This document shows positions 35,222-43,461 of a stretch of DNA of 54,831 nt, one piece after another (positions within the stretch are counted from its first letter, which is position 1; every line of letters begins with the position of its first letter). Origin of the DNA: Rikenellaceae bacterium. GTDB lineage: Bacteria; Bacteroidota; Bacteroidia; Bacteroidales; Rikenellaceae. A program made the position numbers and the translations under genes. The notes under the pieces are model-generated. The model was not told the origin of the DNA. It saw only the letters and a list, made by a program, of their open reading frames with translations, and searched no databases. The DNA is taken from positions 1 to 54,831 of the forward strand of contig SUZF01000015.1 in NCBI GenBank assembly GCA_015060065.1, given 5' to 3'.

Positions 35222-37195
35222 ATGAAACCTCTATTTAATCGGAAGACAATTCGCTTTGTTGTGCTAATACTCTTTTGCAGTACTACAACTCTGCTCTTTT
35301 CCCAAGAAAGACTGCCTGTGTTACTTGATAACACCCCATTTGTTGTTGCTAGTAGTATTGATTTGGGATCAGATAAGAATTTCAATTGGGAGTATTTTAA
35401 TAAATATCAAGATGCTCGTAATTTTAAAAAAGATTGGCCTGCAATTACTATTCCAAAAGGCGTTGTGGTCAATGTGTTAGCGCATCTCGACGAAATGTCG
35501 CATGTCGAGTTGCCTGATGGTAGTATCGGTTATATCCCGACTGTCGCAGTGGCATATCGAGAAATGTCATTTACATTAGATGCTGATTCTAGGGTTAAAA
35601 TAAGTACTAGTAGGTATGCAGACAAGATGATACTGTATCCAAAAGGAAGATATATCTTGCAGGAAGTAAAAGGTTTGGAGTATAATAGAGGAAAGTATTC
35701 AGAATGGTGTTACGAATATCATCCGGATTATATATTTCAACATGAAACCGGATCTTGTTTCAAGATAAATATTGGTTATAGTTCATGGTCATGGAGAGAT
35801 GCTACTAAACGGCCTGATATATTTGCCAATTTTTATGCCAATCATCCAGCAATTAAGAAGATCTCGGCATCGGAATTGAATTTTGTAAAATTTGAATTAG
35901 AAGGGAATGTTGTGCCTACAAATCTTATAGGTTGTTCTCGCTCGTATATAGAGAGTGTATTGGGCCGGCCTAGTGCCTATGTTGGTCCCGCAACAAGTCC
36001 TTATAAGGATTACACATATTCAATTCATACGAATGTTGGATGGGAAAGTGGTAGTAGGTCGAGTAGAAGATTCTTTTGCGCCGGGTTACGTATTTTTTAC
36101 GATAAGAATCAGATTGCGGTATATATGGATAAAAGACCCATAGGATTATTTGATCGTCGTGATAATGGTGTTGTTAAATTATATCTTCCTCACAAGGCTG
36201 TCGCATCAATGTTGCCAGATATTACGGAACGTATTACCGCATCCAAGCATGGTGGTACATTGGTTTATCGTAAACAAAGTGAAGAACATAAAGAGATCTA
36301 TTCAGCACCGAGCCTCTTTTATAGATGTTGTATAAAGATTGTTTATCTATTCGAGAACGGATTTGGACTCAATAATCAATGGGTAATATTTGCGATATTG
36401 TTGGTGCTGATTTTGGTATCAATGTCACTTGTTTGTGCATTTGTGCGTTATTGTTTGCCATTCTCAAATCGTATGTTGAAAATATTGTGTGGAGTTTTGA
36501 ATCTACCAATATCGGTATTTGTGGTATTTTATGTTACCAGATTCCACCTCTTAGGTGCAGTTTTTGCAATCCTATGTGTAATTACAATTGAGTATGTGTG
36601 TATATCGGCATTCTTTCAGAGAATTAATTCTAATAGATGTGATAACTGTCAACGCTTTTTAGAAAAACCAATTTTGGTTAACGAGGAGCATTGCTTAATT
36701 CAAATAGGAAAACCTTATGTTGCCGAATCTGATGGAGTGTTTCTTAGGAGATGGACTGATGTGAAATATAAAGATAGTAGAGTGACTAAAAATAGGGTTA
36801 GCACTTATAACCATAAGACATCAGTGGTTCTTACCAAACCAATAATCCAAACGCTTAAATGCCCTTTATGTGGTCACACGTGGAAGTTTACTCGGTATGA
36901 ACATGAGACCGTCATTGGTCCCATCCGTTATTGCGAGCAGGTAGATCCTCTATATATTGATTACAAAACAGAGATAACTAGAGAACAAATAAAAGATAGG
37001 CAGACTGGTCAAGTCCTCCATGAAGAAGAGGTGGATCGCCGCGATTTTACAACAACTTCATCCGGAAGTCGTTATATCCGTTATAAGAGCTACGATTACG
37101 AAAGGTATAAACCATATATTCATCGGTACATTAATGGTGACCATAAGGCATTGATTGAGTATGAACAGATGTACTATGGTGAGTTTTGGGGATAG
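35222..37195 (+). CDS. AT-rich membrane protein: SH3-like, BamE-like and zinc-ribbon regions; unknown function
   Basis: 657 residues, not recognised as a named family. Seen in order: an N-terminal hydrophobic segment or signal (10-28); a region like a bacterial SH3 domain (about 75-112, ITIPKGVVVNVL...VELPDGSIGYIP); a region like the BamE/OmlA fold (about 233-305, LIGCSRSYIESVLGRPSAY...LRIFYDKNQIAVY); three membrane helices (386-408, 421-439, 442-464); and a C-terminal zinc-ribbon-like region with C473-x2-C476 and C547-x2-C550. Codons are markedly more A/T-ending than in all neighbours (TTA, AAT, ATA and AGA are common), suggesting recent transfer. It stands alone with its own promoter between nhaD and gdhA. 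Domain names are inferred from pattern only. Confidence 0.75.
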   Translation: MKPLFNRKTIRFVVLILFCSTTTLLFSQERLPVLLDNTPFVVASSIDLGSDKNFNWEYFNKYQDARNFKKDWPAITIPKGVVVNVLAHLDEMSHVELPDGSIGYIPTVAVAYREMSFTLDADSRVKISTSRYADKMILYPKGRYILQEVKGLEYNRGKYSEWCYEYHPDYIFQHETGSCFKINIGYSSWSWRDATKRPDIFANFYANHPAIKKISASELNFVKFELEGNVVPTNLIGCSRSYIESVLGRPSAYVGPATSPYKDYTYSIHTNVGWESGSRSSRRFFCAGLRIFYDKNQIAVYMDKRPIGLFDRRDNGVVKLYLPHKAVASMLPDITERITASKHGGTLVYRKQSEEHKEIYSAPSLFYRCCIKIVYLFENGFGLNNQWVIFAILLVLILVSMSLVCAFVRYCLPFSNRMLKILCGVLNLPISVFVVFYVTRFHLLGAVFAILCVITIEYVCISAFFQRINSNRCDNCQRFLEKPILVNEEHCLIQIGKPYVAESDGVFLRRWTDVKYKDSRVTKNRVSTYNHKTSVVLTKPIIQTLKCPLCGHTWKFTRYEHETVIGPIRYCEQVDPLYIDYKTEITREQIKDRQTGQVLHEEEVDRRDFTTTSSGSRYIRYKSYDYERYKPYIHRYINGDHKALIEYEQMYYGEFWG

Positions 37196-37247
37196 ATGCT
37201 TGCTCCCTGATTGTTAATAAACGGATAATAAAAAACTTTAATAACCA

Positions 37248-37279
37248 CTTGCAATTTTCTTGCTAAAAAGATAATTTTG
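37248..37279 (+). promoter_or_regulatory. Promoter of gdhA
   Basis: CTTG (37248-37251), 20 bases, then TAATTTTG (37272-37279), 35 bases ahead of the ATG. Confidence 0.65.
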
Positions 37280-37313
37280 CGAGTGGTTAGTAATTATAAA
37301 ACATCCGTCTATT

Positions 37314-38669
37314 ATGGAGAAATTAGCAAAACAGTACGTTGATGAGTTTATGGCAGGGCTTGTTGCGAAGAATCCCAACGAACCCGAATTTCATCAGGCC
37401 GTTCGCGAGGTTGCGGAGTCGTTGGCTCCTCATATCGTTGCGGACCCCGTCTTGCGTAAAATGAAGATTCTTGAACGTATCGCCGAGCCGGAGCGCGTGA
37501 TTATCTTCCGCGTGCCTTGGGTTGATGATAAGGGCGAGGTTCAAATCAATCGCGGTTATCGAGTGCAGATGAATAGTGCAATCGGTCCCTATAAAGGTGG
37601 TATCCGCTTCCATCCCTCGGTAAATTTGAGTATTCTGAAATTCCTCGCTTTCGAGCAGACATTCAAGAATAGCCTTACAACACTCCCGATGGGTGGCGGT
37701 AAGGGCGGCTCGGACTTCAATCCGAAGGGTAAGTCCGACAATGAGGTTATGCGATTCTGCCAATCGTTTGTTACGGAACTCTCGCGCCATATCGGAGCCG
37801 ATACGGATGTGCCGGCAGGAGATATCGGTGTGGGCGGTCGTGAAATCGGCTTTATGTTCGGTCAGTACAAGCGTCTGCGTGACGAATTTACCGGCACCTT
37901 CACAGGTAAGGGTCTTGATTGGGGTGGCAGCCCTCTGCGCCCGGAGGCTACGGGTTACGGAACATGCTACTTCGCGCAGGAGATGCTTGCAACACGTGGC
38001 GATAGCTTCGAGGGTAAGACAGTCTGCATCTCCGGATCGGGAAATGTTGCCCAGTTTGCAGCAAAGAAGGCAACCGAACTCGGTGCAAAGGTTGTGACAA
38101 TGTCTGACTCGTCGGGTTATATCTATGACCCGGAGGGAATCTCTCCGGAGAAACTCGAATATATCATGACGCTCAAAAATGTCTATCGTGGCCGCATTAA
38201 GGAGTATGTGGAGCGTTATCCGTCGGCTCAATACTTCGCAGGCGAGCGTCCGTGGGGCGTTAAGTGCGATATTGCGATGCCGTGTGCTACGCAGAACGAA
38301 CTCAATGGCGAGCAGGCACAGGCTCTTGTCGATAACGGCTGTATCTGCGTTGCCGAAGGTGCTAATATGCCCTCTACACCCGAAGCCATTGCTATCTTCC
38401 AAGGCAATAAGTTGCTCTACTCGCCGGGTAAGGCATCGAATGCCGGTGGTGTGGCAACGTCAGGCTTGGAGATGACCCAGAACTCGATGCGCCTGAAATG
38501 GTCGCGCGAGGAGGTGGATGAGAAGTTGCACTCGATTATGAAGAACATTCACGAGATGTGCGTGAAGTACGGCACCGAGGAGGATGGTTACGTCAATTAC
38601 GTTAAGGGTGCTAACATCGGAGGCTTTATGAAGGTTGCCAATGCGATGTTGGCGCATGGTGTAGTATAA
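37314..38669 (+). CDS. gdhA: NADP-type glutamate dehydrogenase
   Basis: 451 residues, the hexameric short form. It interconverts 2-oxoglutarate plus ammonia and glutamate, the main ammonium entry in gut Bacteroidales. The PMGGGKGGSDFNPKGKS loop with the catalytic lysine, GPYKGGIRFH and the Rossmann SGSGNVAQFAA are visible. It is monocistronic with its own promoter. Confidence 0.97.
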   Translation: MEKLAKQYVDEFMAGLVAKNPNEPEFHQAVREVAESLAPHIVADPVLRKMKILERIAEPERVIIFRVPWVDDKGEVQINRGYRVQMNSAIGPYKGGIRFHPSVNLSILKFLAFEQTFKNSLTTLPMGGGKGGSDFNPKGKSDNEVMRFCQSFVTELSRHIGADTDVPAGDIGVGGREIGFMFGQYKRLRDEFTGTFTGKGLDWGGSPLRPEATGYGTCYFAQEMLATRGDSFEGKTVCISGSGNVAQFAAKKATELGAKVVTMSDSSGYIYDPEGISPEKLEYIMTLKNVYRGRIKEYVERYPSAQYFAGERPWGVKCDIAMPCATQNELNGEQAQALVDNGCICVAEGANMPSTPEAIAIFQGNKLLYSPGKASNAGGVATSGLEMTQNSMRLKWSREEVDEKLHSIMKNIHEMCVKYGTEEDGYVNYVKGANIGGFMKVANAMLAHGVV

Positions 38670-38678
38670 GATAGATTT

Positions 38679-38710
38679 AATTGATAATTGACAATTGATA
38701 ATTGACAATT
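38679..38710. repeat. AATTGAT/AATTGAC heptamer repeat
   Basis: Four and a half alternating 7-bp units lie just after the gdhA stop. A related AATTATC/AATTGTC stretch sits just ahead of ybaK (about 38774-38797). The 145-base gap holds nothing else recognised. Confidence 0.8.
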
Positions 38711-38814
38711 TGGGTGCATGCACTGCTTTGATATATAAAATTTTATATTGTCAAAGTGAAACAAGACACCTGAATTATCAAGTATCAATTGTCAATTTTT
38801 TTTGTTGTAACAAA

Positions 38815-39333
38815 ATGGCTAAAACCCTTAAAATCGAAAAGACGAATGCCGCACGGTTGCTCGACCGAGCCAAGATTGAGTATGCCCTTATCCCTTACAC
38901 CGTGGACGAGGATAATCTTGCTGCCACACACGTTGCCGAGGAGTTGGGCGAGGATATCGCCACGGTATTCAAGACCCTGATTCTGCGTGGTGACCGCACG
39001 GGACACTTTGTCTGCGTGATTCCGGGCGATAAGGAGGTCGATTTGAAGGCGGCAGCGCGAGTGTCGGGCAATAAGAAGTGCGACCTTATACCGATGAAGG
39101 AGTTGCTGCCAACGACGGGATATATACGCGGAGGTTGCTCTCCGATTGGAATGAAAAAACCTTTTCCAACCTTTATCCACACGACAGCCCTCGACCACCC
39201 ATATATCTATATCAGTGCAGGTGTACGCGGTCTGCAAATCAAGATAGCACCCGCAGACCTTATTGCCTTTGTCGGTGCAAAGGTCGAGTGTGTGGTCGTA
39301 AGTGAGGAGGAAAAGCCTCTTTTAGAGGCTTAA
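38815..39333 (+). CDS. ybaK: Cys-tRNA(Pro)/Cys-tRNA(Cys) deacylase YbaK
   Basis: 172 residues of the YbaK/EbsC trans-editing family, which hydrolyses mischarged Cys-tRNA-Pro. Typical segments are KTNAARLLDRAKIEY, VFKTLILRGD, the lysine/glycine-rich VSGNKKCDLIPMKEL and YIRGGCSPIGMKK. The start at 38815 was chosen; an in-frame upstream ATG at 38695 would read through the intergenic heptamer repeat. Confidence 0.93.
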   Translation: MAKTLKIEKTNAARLLDRAKIEYALIPYTVDEDNLAATHVAEELGEDIATVFKTLILRGDRTGHFVCVIPGDKEVDLKAAARVSGNKKCDLIPMKELLPTTGYIRGGCSPIGMKKPFPTFIHTTALDHPYIYISAGVRGLQIKIAPADLIAFVGAKVECVVVSEEEKPLLEA

Positions 39334-39359
39334 TTGAGAATTGTCACTATCCCCAGTGT

Positions 39360-39390
39360 TCCCATAAGCGGTTGCAGGCTGCGCCCCCAT
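39360..39390 (+). repeat. CCCCATAAGC hairpin element, copy 2
   Basis: TCCCATAA is followed by a 6-bp stem with three G-T wobbles (39368-39373 GCGGTT, loop GCA, 39377-39382 GGCTGC), then GCCCCCAT. It is preceded by CCCCAGTGT and followed by 9-nt periodic CCCCATTCT-like units, as at copies 1 and 3. Confidence 0.7.
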
Positions 39391-39446
39391 TCTCCCCAAT
39401 TTTCCCAACAGCCAATGGCTAATGGCTCTCTCCTGACCCCTCCGGC

Positions 39447-39563
39447 TTTCAGCCACCTCCCCTAAAACAGGGGAGGAGTTTAAGAGAGATTTTCAGCCAC
39501 CTCCCCTAAAACAGAGGAGGAGTTTAAGCGGAACCCCACTCTAAAACAGAGAAGGGGTTTTTA
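39447..39563. repeat. Three tandem CCTCCCC hairpin repeats
   Basis: Copies at 39447-39484 and 39491-39528 are 38 bp long and differ at one base. Each has CCTCCCC-TAAAACA-GGGGAGG (or GAGGAGG) and ends AGTTTAAG. A third, diverged copy (39531-39563) keeps the loop TAAAACA with different paired arms (CCCC..CTCT / AGAG..GGGG). A further GAAGGGG/CCCCTTC hairpin spans 39551-39570. The unit recurs at position 1 of the window. The gap 39334-39615 contains only these elements. Confidence 0.8.
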
Positions 39564-39615
39564 CCCCTTCCCAAAAATACTAATAGCCAACATCCAATGG
39601 CTAATGTAATGCGGA

Positions 39616-41034
39616 TTAAATCTGTTTGCGAAGGCGAGCCACGGGGATTCCGAGCATTTCGCGGTATTTTGCCACGGTACGACGGGCGATGCGGTACCCT
39701 TTGGCGTTGAGGATATCCATAAGATTTTCATCTGTCAGGGGGCGACGTTTATCCTCGTCGTCGATACACTGTTGGAGCAGGTTTTTAATCTCGTAACTTG
39801 ATACCTCCTCGCCGCTTTCGGTCTGCATAGCCTCCGAGAAGAGGGATTTGAGCAGGATTATGCCGAAAGATGTCTGTACATACTTACTATTTACCACGCG
39901 CGAGATTGTCGAGACATCGAGGCCTGTGCGGTCGGCAATATCTTTGAGAATCATCGGTCGGAGTTTGCTCTTGTCGCCATCCTTGAAGTACTCGCTCTGG
40001 TAGTCGAGTATGGTCTGCATTGTCCGCATCAGCGTATCGTGACGTTGCTTTATGGCGGAGATAAACCACTTTGCCGAGTCGATTTTGCTCTTTACGAACT
40101 GAATAGCCTCTTTATCCTCGGCACGCACAGAGCCGTCGGGGCGTACCATATCACGAATCATATCGACGTATCGACGATTTACACGCACTTCGGGTACGTT
40201 GTACGAGTTGAGTGTTAGGTCGAACTTGCCGTCGTGGTAGTCGAGCAGAAAGTCGGGAATGATGTAGGGCGTAGTATCAGTGCCACCCTCGGAGTAGAGA
40301 TTTCCGGGCTTGGGCGAGAGGTGGCGTATCTCTTCAATGGCCTCACGGAACTCATCTTCGGTAACTTGCAGTCGCGATATGAGTTTCTCATAATGCTTTT
40401 TTACGAACTCCTCGAAATGTGCGGTTATGATGCGCTTGGCGAGGCGACGTGGTCGGCTGTTGATGTCGAGTTGCTCCATCTGCAACATCAGACACTCGCG
40501 CAGGTTGCGCGCACCGACACCGGCAGGCTCCAACTCGTGAATTACCGACAGAAGCCTCTCCAACTCCTCCTCGGTGGTCTCGATGCCGAGCGAGAAGGCT
40601 ATGTCGTCGCATATCGAGAGCAGGTCACGACGCAGGTAGCCATCCTCGTCGATGCTTCCGACGATATAGACAGCCAACCTCATCTCGCGCTCCGAGAGGT
40701 TGCGGTAGCCGAGTTGCTCAACAAGAAACTCTTGCAGAGAACGACCGCCGGAGAGATATACGGGGCGTTGTTTGTCGTCTTTCGAGTAGTTGTTTATGTG
40801 ACTTTTGTAGGAGGGGGTGTCATCTTCACGCAGGTACTCCTCAACCGAGATTTGCTGTGGCTCCTCCTCCTCGTTTGTGCGCTCCTCCTCTTCGAGAACG
40901 ATATTATCCTCAATCTCCTGCTTGATGCGCTGTTCGAGCTGCACGGTCGGCAACTCCAACAACTTTATCATCTGAATCTGTTGCGGAGAGAGTGTCTGTT
41001 GCAATTTTTGAATCTGACGTTGTGAAATAGCCAT
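39616..41034 (-). CDS. rpoN: RNA polymerase sigma-54 factor
   Basis: 472 residues. Region I is Gln/Leu-rich (QRQIQKLQQTLSPQQIQMIK) and precedes an acidic linker; the core-binding and helix-turn-helix regions are followed by the RpoN box ARRTVAKYREML close to the C-terminus. It directs transcription of enhancer-dependent genes. No bacterial enhancer-binding protein is in the window. It is the last gene of the asnS/SGNH run, 103 bases after the SGNH stop. Confidence 0.96.
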   Translation of the reverse strand: MAISQRQIQKLQQTLSPQQIQMIKLLELPTVQLEQRIKQEIEDNIVLEEEERTNEEEEPQQISVEEYLREDDTPSYKSHINNYSKDDKQRPVYLSGGRSLQEFLVEQLGYRNLSEREMRLAVYIVGSIDEDGYLRRDLLSICDDIAFSLGIETTEEELERLLSVIHELEPAGVGARNLRECLMLQMEQLDINSRPRRLAKRIITAHFEEFVKKHYEKLISRLQVTEDEFREAIEEIRHLSPKPGNLYSEGGTDTTPYIIPDFLLDYHDGKFDLTLNSYNVPEVRVNRRYVDMIRDMVRPDGSVRAEDKEAIQFVKSKIDSAKWFISAIKQRHDTLMRTMQTILDYQSEYFKDGDKSKLRPMILKDIADRTGLDVSTISRVVNSKYVQTSFGIILLKSLFSEAMQTESGEEVSSYEIKNLLQQCIDDEDKRRPLTDENLMDILNAKGYRIARRTVAKYREMLGIPVARLRKQI

Positions 41035-41137
41035 ATTGTCGTAATAAATGCGTTTTGCGGTTTATATTTTCACTTCGACAGTCTCTTCATTTGCTGGTTG
41101 GTGGGGTAGCGCGGTTTGGAAGCGTGACCTGCCGGGG

Positions 41138-41917
41138 CTACTCGCGAGTCGCTTTTGCAGCCTTGACGATAGCCTTGCTCCAAAATTTGGCAAGATGCTT
41201 TGCTCCCGCCTCGTTGGGATGGAGGTAGAATATGCCGGCATTGCCCTTTTCGGGTACGTGATAACGCTTATAATGCTTCTCAAAGAAGGCGTAGCCATCC
41301 ACATCTCCCAAAAATACGTAGTCAAACTCGTTGTCCAATGCCACCAAAACATCGATGTAACGACCCAGACGTTTCAGCCCTGCCGACAGATACATTGTGC
41401 CGTTATAGGTGTTGGGGCTGTACCAAATCGGACGATGAAGCACGAAGATAGCGTTGGGACACTCCGCGCGACACGCTGCGATAATGGTTTTCAGATTCTT
41501 CTTGTAGTCGGCTCGCGACACGGGGCTGCCGGTTGTTGTGCCGTCTATTGCCGAGTCGTTGGTGCCGAGCATTATCGAAAAGATTACAGGCTCTCCGGCA
41601 GCGGCTTTGGACTTAACCTCGACCATCGCCTGCGCCACCTTCTCCCAGTCGCGTCCCCCTTCGGGTAGGAAGTCGTAGGTCGTAGCGCCTGAACGAGCGC
41701 AGTTGCGATAGGTAACATCCGCTCCCAGAGCCTTGCCGACCATAGCCGATGCAAATACGGGAGGTGCCGTCTTGATGCGGTCCTTGTGCAGTGCGCCATA
41801 GGTTATGCTGTTGCCGATGTAGATGATATTACAACTCTGCGGCTCTCCCTTTGCCGAGGTGGCGAGGGGGGAGAGCGCGAAAGCCATAAAACATATTGCT
41901 GTCAAAAATCTTTTCAT
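41138..41917 (-). CDS. Secreted SGNH/GDSL-family hydrolase with altered catalytic Asp position
   Basis: 259 residues with a signal peptide (MKRFLTAICFMAFALSPLATSA). Block I is YIGNSITYG (S37 nucleophile), block III is MLGTNDSAID and block V is LHPNEAG (H233). The usual DxxH of block V reads F230-Y-L-H233 here, so the aspartate three residues before the histidine is missing. The enzyme may use a Ser-His dyad or be altered in activity. Likely substrates are acetylated glycans; not proven. It lies between asnS (43 bases) and rpoN. Confidence 0.82.
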   Translation of the reverse strand: MKRFLTAICFMAFALSPLATSAKGEPQSCNIIYIGNSITYGALHKDRIKTAPPVFASAMVGKALGADVTYRNCARSGATTYDFLPEGGRDWEKVAQAMVEVKSKAAAGEPVIFSIMLGTNDSAIDGTTTGSPVSRADYKKNLKTIIAACRAECPNAIFVLHRPIWYSPNTYNGTMYLSAGLKRLGRYIDVLVALDNEFDYVFLGDVDGYAFFEKHYKRYHVPEKGNAGIFYLHPNEAGAKHLAKFWSKAIVKAAKATRE

Positions 41918-41960
41918 TGTTGTTCGTTTTTTTTGAGGTCTCTTTTCGGGTTGCAGCCGA

Positions 41961-43340
41961 TTAAAACTCTGCATTCTTTGGTGTGCGCGGGAAGGGAATC
42001 ACATCGCGGATGTTGGTCATACCCGTCACGAAGAGCAGCAGACGCTCGAAGCCCAGACCGAAGCCGGAGTGGGGAGCCGAACCCCAGCGACGAGTGTCGA
42101 GATACCACCACATATCCTTCTCCGGAATGCCGAGTTCCTTCACTCTTGCAGAAAGTTTGCCGTAATCTGCCTCACGCTCCGAACCGCCTATAATCTCGCC
42201 GATTTTCGGGAAGAGGACGTCCATTGCACGCACGGTCTTGCCGTCTTCGTTCTGCTTCATGTAGAATGCCTTAATCTCCTTGGGGTAGTTGATGAGGATT
42301 ACGGGACGCTTGAAATGCTCCTCTACGAGATAGCGCTCATGCTCCGACTGCAAGTCGCAACCCCAATCGCACGGGAACTCAAACTTGCGACCCGAAGCCT
42401 TCAAAATCTCGACGCCCTCGGTGTAGTCGAGGCGCACGAAGTCGTTTTCGAGGACAAAGTTCAGACGCTCGATAAGTTCGTTATCCCACATCTTGTTCAT
42501 GAATTCGAGGTCCTCGCGGCAGTTCTCCAAAGCGTAGCGAATCAGGTATTTGAGGAAATCCTCTGCGAGTTCCATATTGTCGTTCAGTTCGTAGAACGCC
42601 ATCTCCGGCTCAATCATCCAGAACTCTGCCAAGTGGCGCGGTGTGTTGGAGTTCTCGGCACGGAATGTGGGGCCGAAGGTGTAAATCTGTCCGAGCGACA
42701 ATGCACCCAACTCGCCCTCCAACTGACCAGACACGGTCAGACTGCACGGCTTGCCGAAGAAGTCCTGCGAATAATCGACCTTGCCCTCCTCGGTGCGAGG
42801 CAGTTCGTTCATGTCGAGCGTGGTCACTTGGAACATTGCTCCTGCACCCTCACAGTCCGAAGCGGTGATGAGCGGAGTGTTCAGATAGTAGAAACCGCGG
42901 TCGTTGAAGTATTTGTGAATTGCGAATGCCATGGCGTGGCGGATACGCAGAATCGCTCCGAAGGTGTTGGTGCGAGGACGCAGATAGGCGATGTCGCGCA
43001 GAAATTCGAGCGAGTGACCCTTCTTTTGCAGGGGATAACTCTCCGGGTCGGCAGTGCCGTAAATCTCGATTTTCTCTGCCTGAACCTCGACACCCTGACC
43101 CTGTCCGAGCGACTTTACGAGTTGTCCCTCGACGCAGATGCAGGCTCCGGTGGTAATCTGGCGAAGAACCTCCTCGTCAGCCTTTGCCAAATCCACAACG
43201 ATTTGGATGTTGGCTACACACGAGCCGTCGTTCAGCGCAATGAATGCTACGTTTTTGTTTCCTCGCTTGGTGCGAACCCAACCCTTTACGACAACGTGGC
43301 TGTCGTACTCGGTCGATTTGAGAAGTTGTGCTATACGCAT
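41961..43340 (-). CDS. asnS: Asparaginyl-tRNA synthetase
   Basis: 459 residues, class IIb synthetase. An N-terminal OB-fold anticodon domain ([25 protein letters not shown]) and class II motifs are present (motif 2 [21 protein letters not shown], motif 3 [15 protein letters not shown]). The start [10 protein letters not shown] at 43340 was chosen over 43379. A TAAATTTG box (43391-43384, minus) lies upstream. Confidence 0.97.
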   Translation of the reverse strand: MRIAQLLKSTEYDSHVVVKGWVRTKRGNKNVAFIALNDGSCVANIQIVVDLAKADEEVLRQITTGACICVEGQLVKSLGQGQGVEVQAEKIEIYGTADPESYPLQKKGHSLEFLRDIAYLRPRTNTFGAILRIRHAMAFAIHKYFNDRGFYYLNTPLITASDCEGAGAMFQVTTLDMNELPRTEEGKVDYSQDFFGKPCSLTVSGQLEGELGALSLGQIYTFGPTFRAENSNTPRHLAEFWMIEPEMAFYELNDNMELAEDFLKYLIRYALENCREDLEFMNKMWDNELIERLNFVLENDFVRLDYTEGVEILKASGRKFEFPCDWGCDLQSEHERYLVEEHFKRPVILINYPKEIKAFYMKQNEDGKTVRAMDVLFPKIGEIIGGSEREADYGKLSARVKELGIPEKDMWWYLDTRRWGSAPHSGFGLGFERLLLFVTGMTNIRDVIPFPRTPKNAEF

Positions 43341-43401
43341 AGTTTTATAGTGTTTTGATTTTTGTATTTTCACATTCAAACTGCAAATTTATAAATAAAT
43401 T

Positions 43402-43429
43402 GTGAATTGTGAATTGTGAATCGTGAATT
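43402..43429. repeat. Heptamer repeat GTGAATT x4
   Basis: Four 7-bp units (the third with one change) lie between divergent asnS and the GH2-like gene. They sit between the asnS -7 box (43384-43391, minus) and a TAACTTTG box for the plus-strand gene (43435-43442), so copy-number changes would alter promoter spacing. Confidence 0.8.
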
Positions 43430-43461
43430 GTTTGTAACTTTGTGGCTAAATATTGGAGATG

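Noticed and set aside
39334..39615. Small RNA gene or CDS in the ybaK-rpoN gap
   Set aside because: The whole gap is explained by repeat elements and hairpins; no open frame or promoter pattern stands out.
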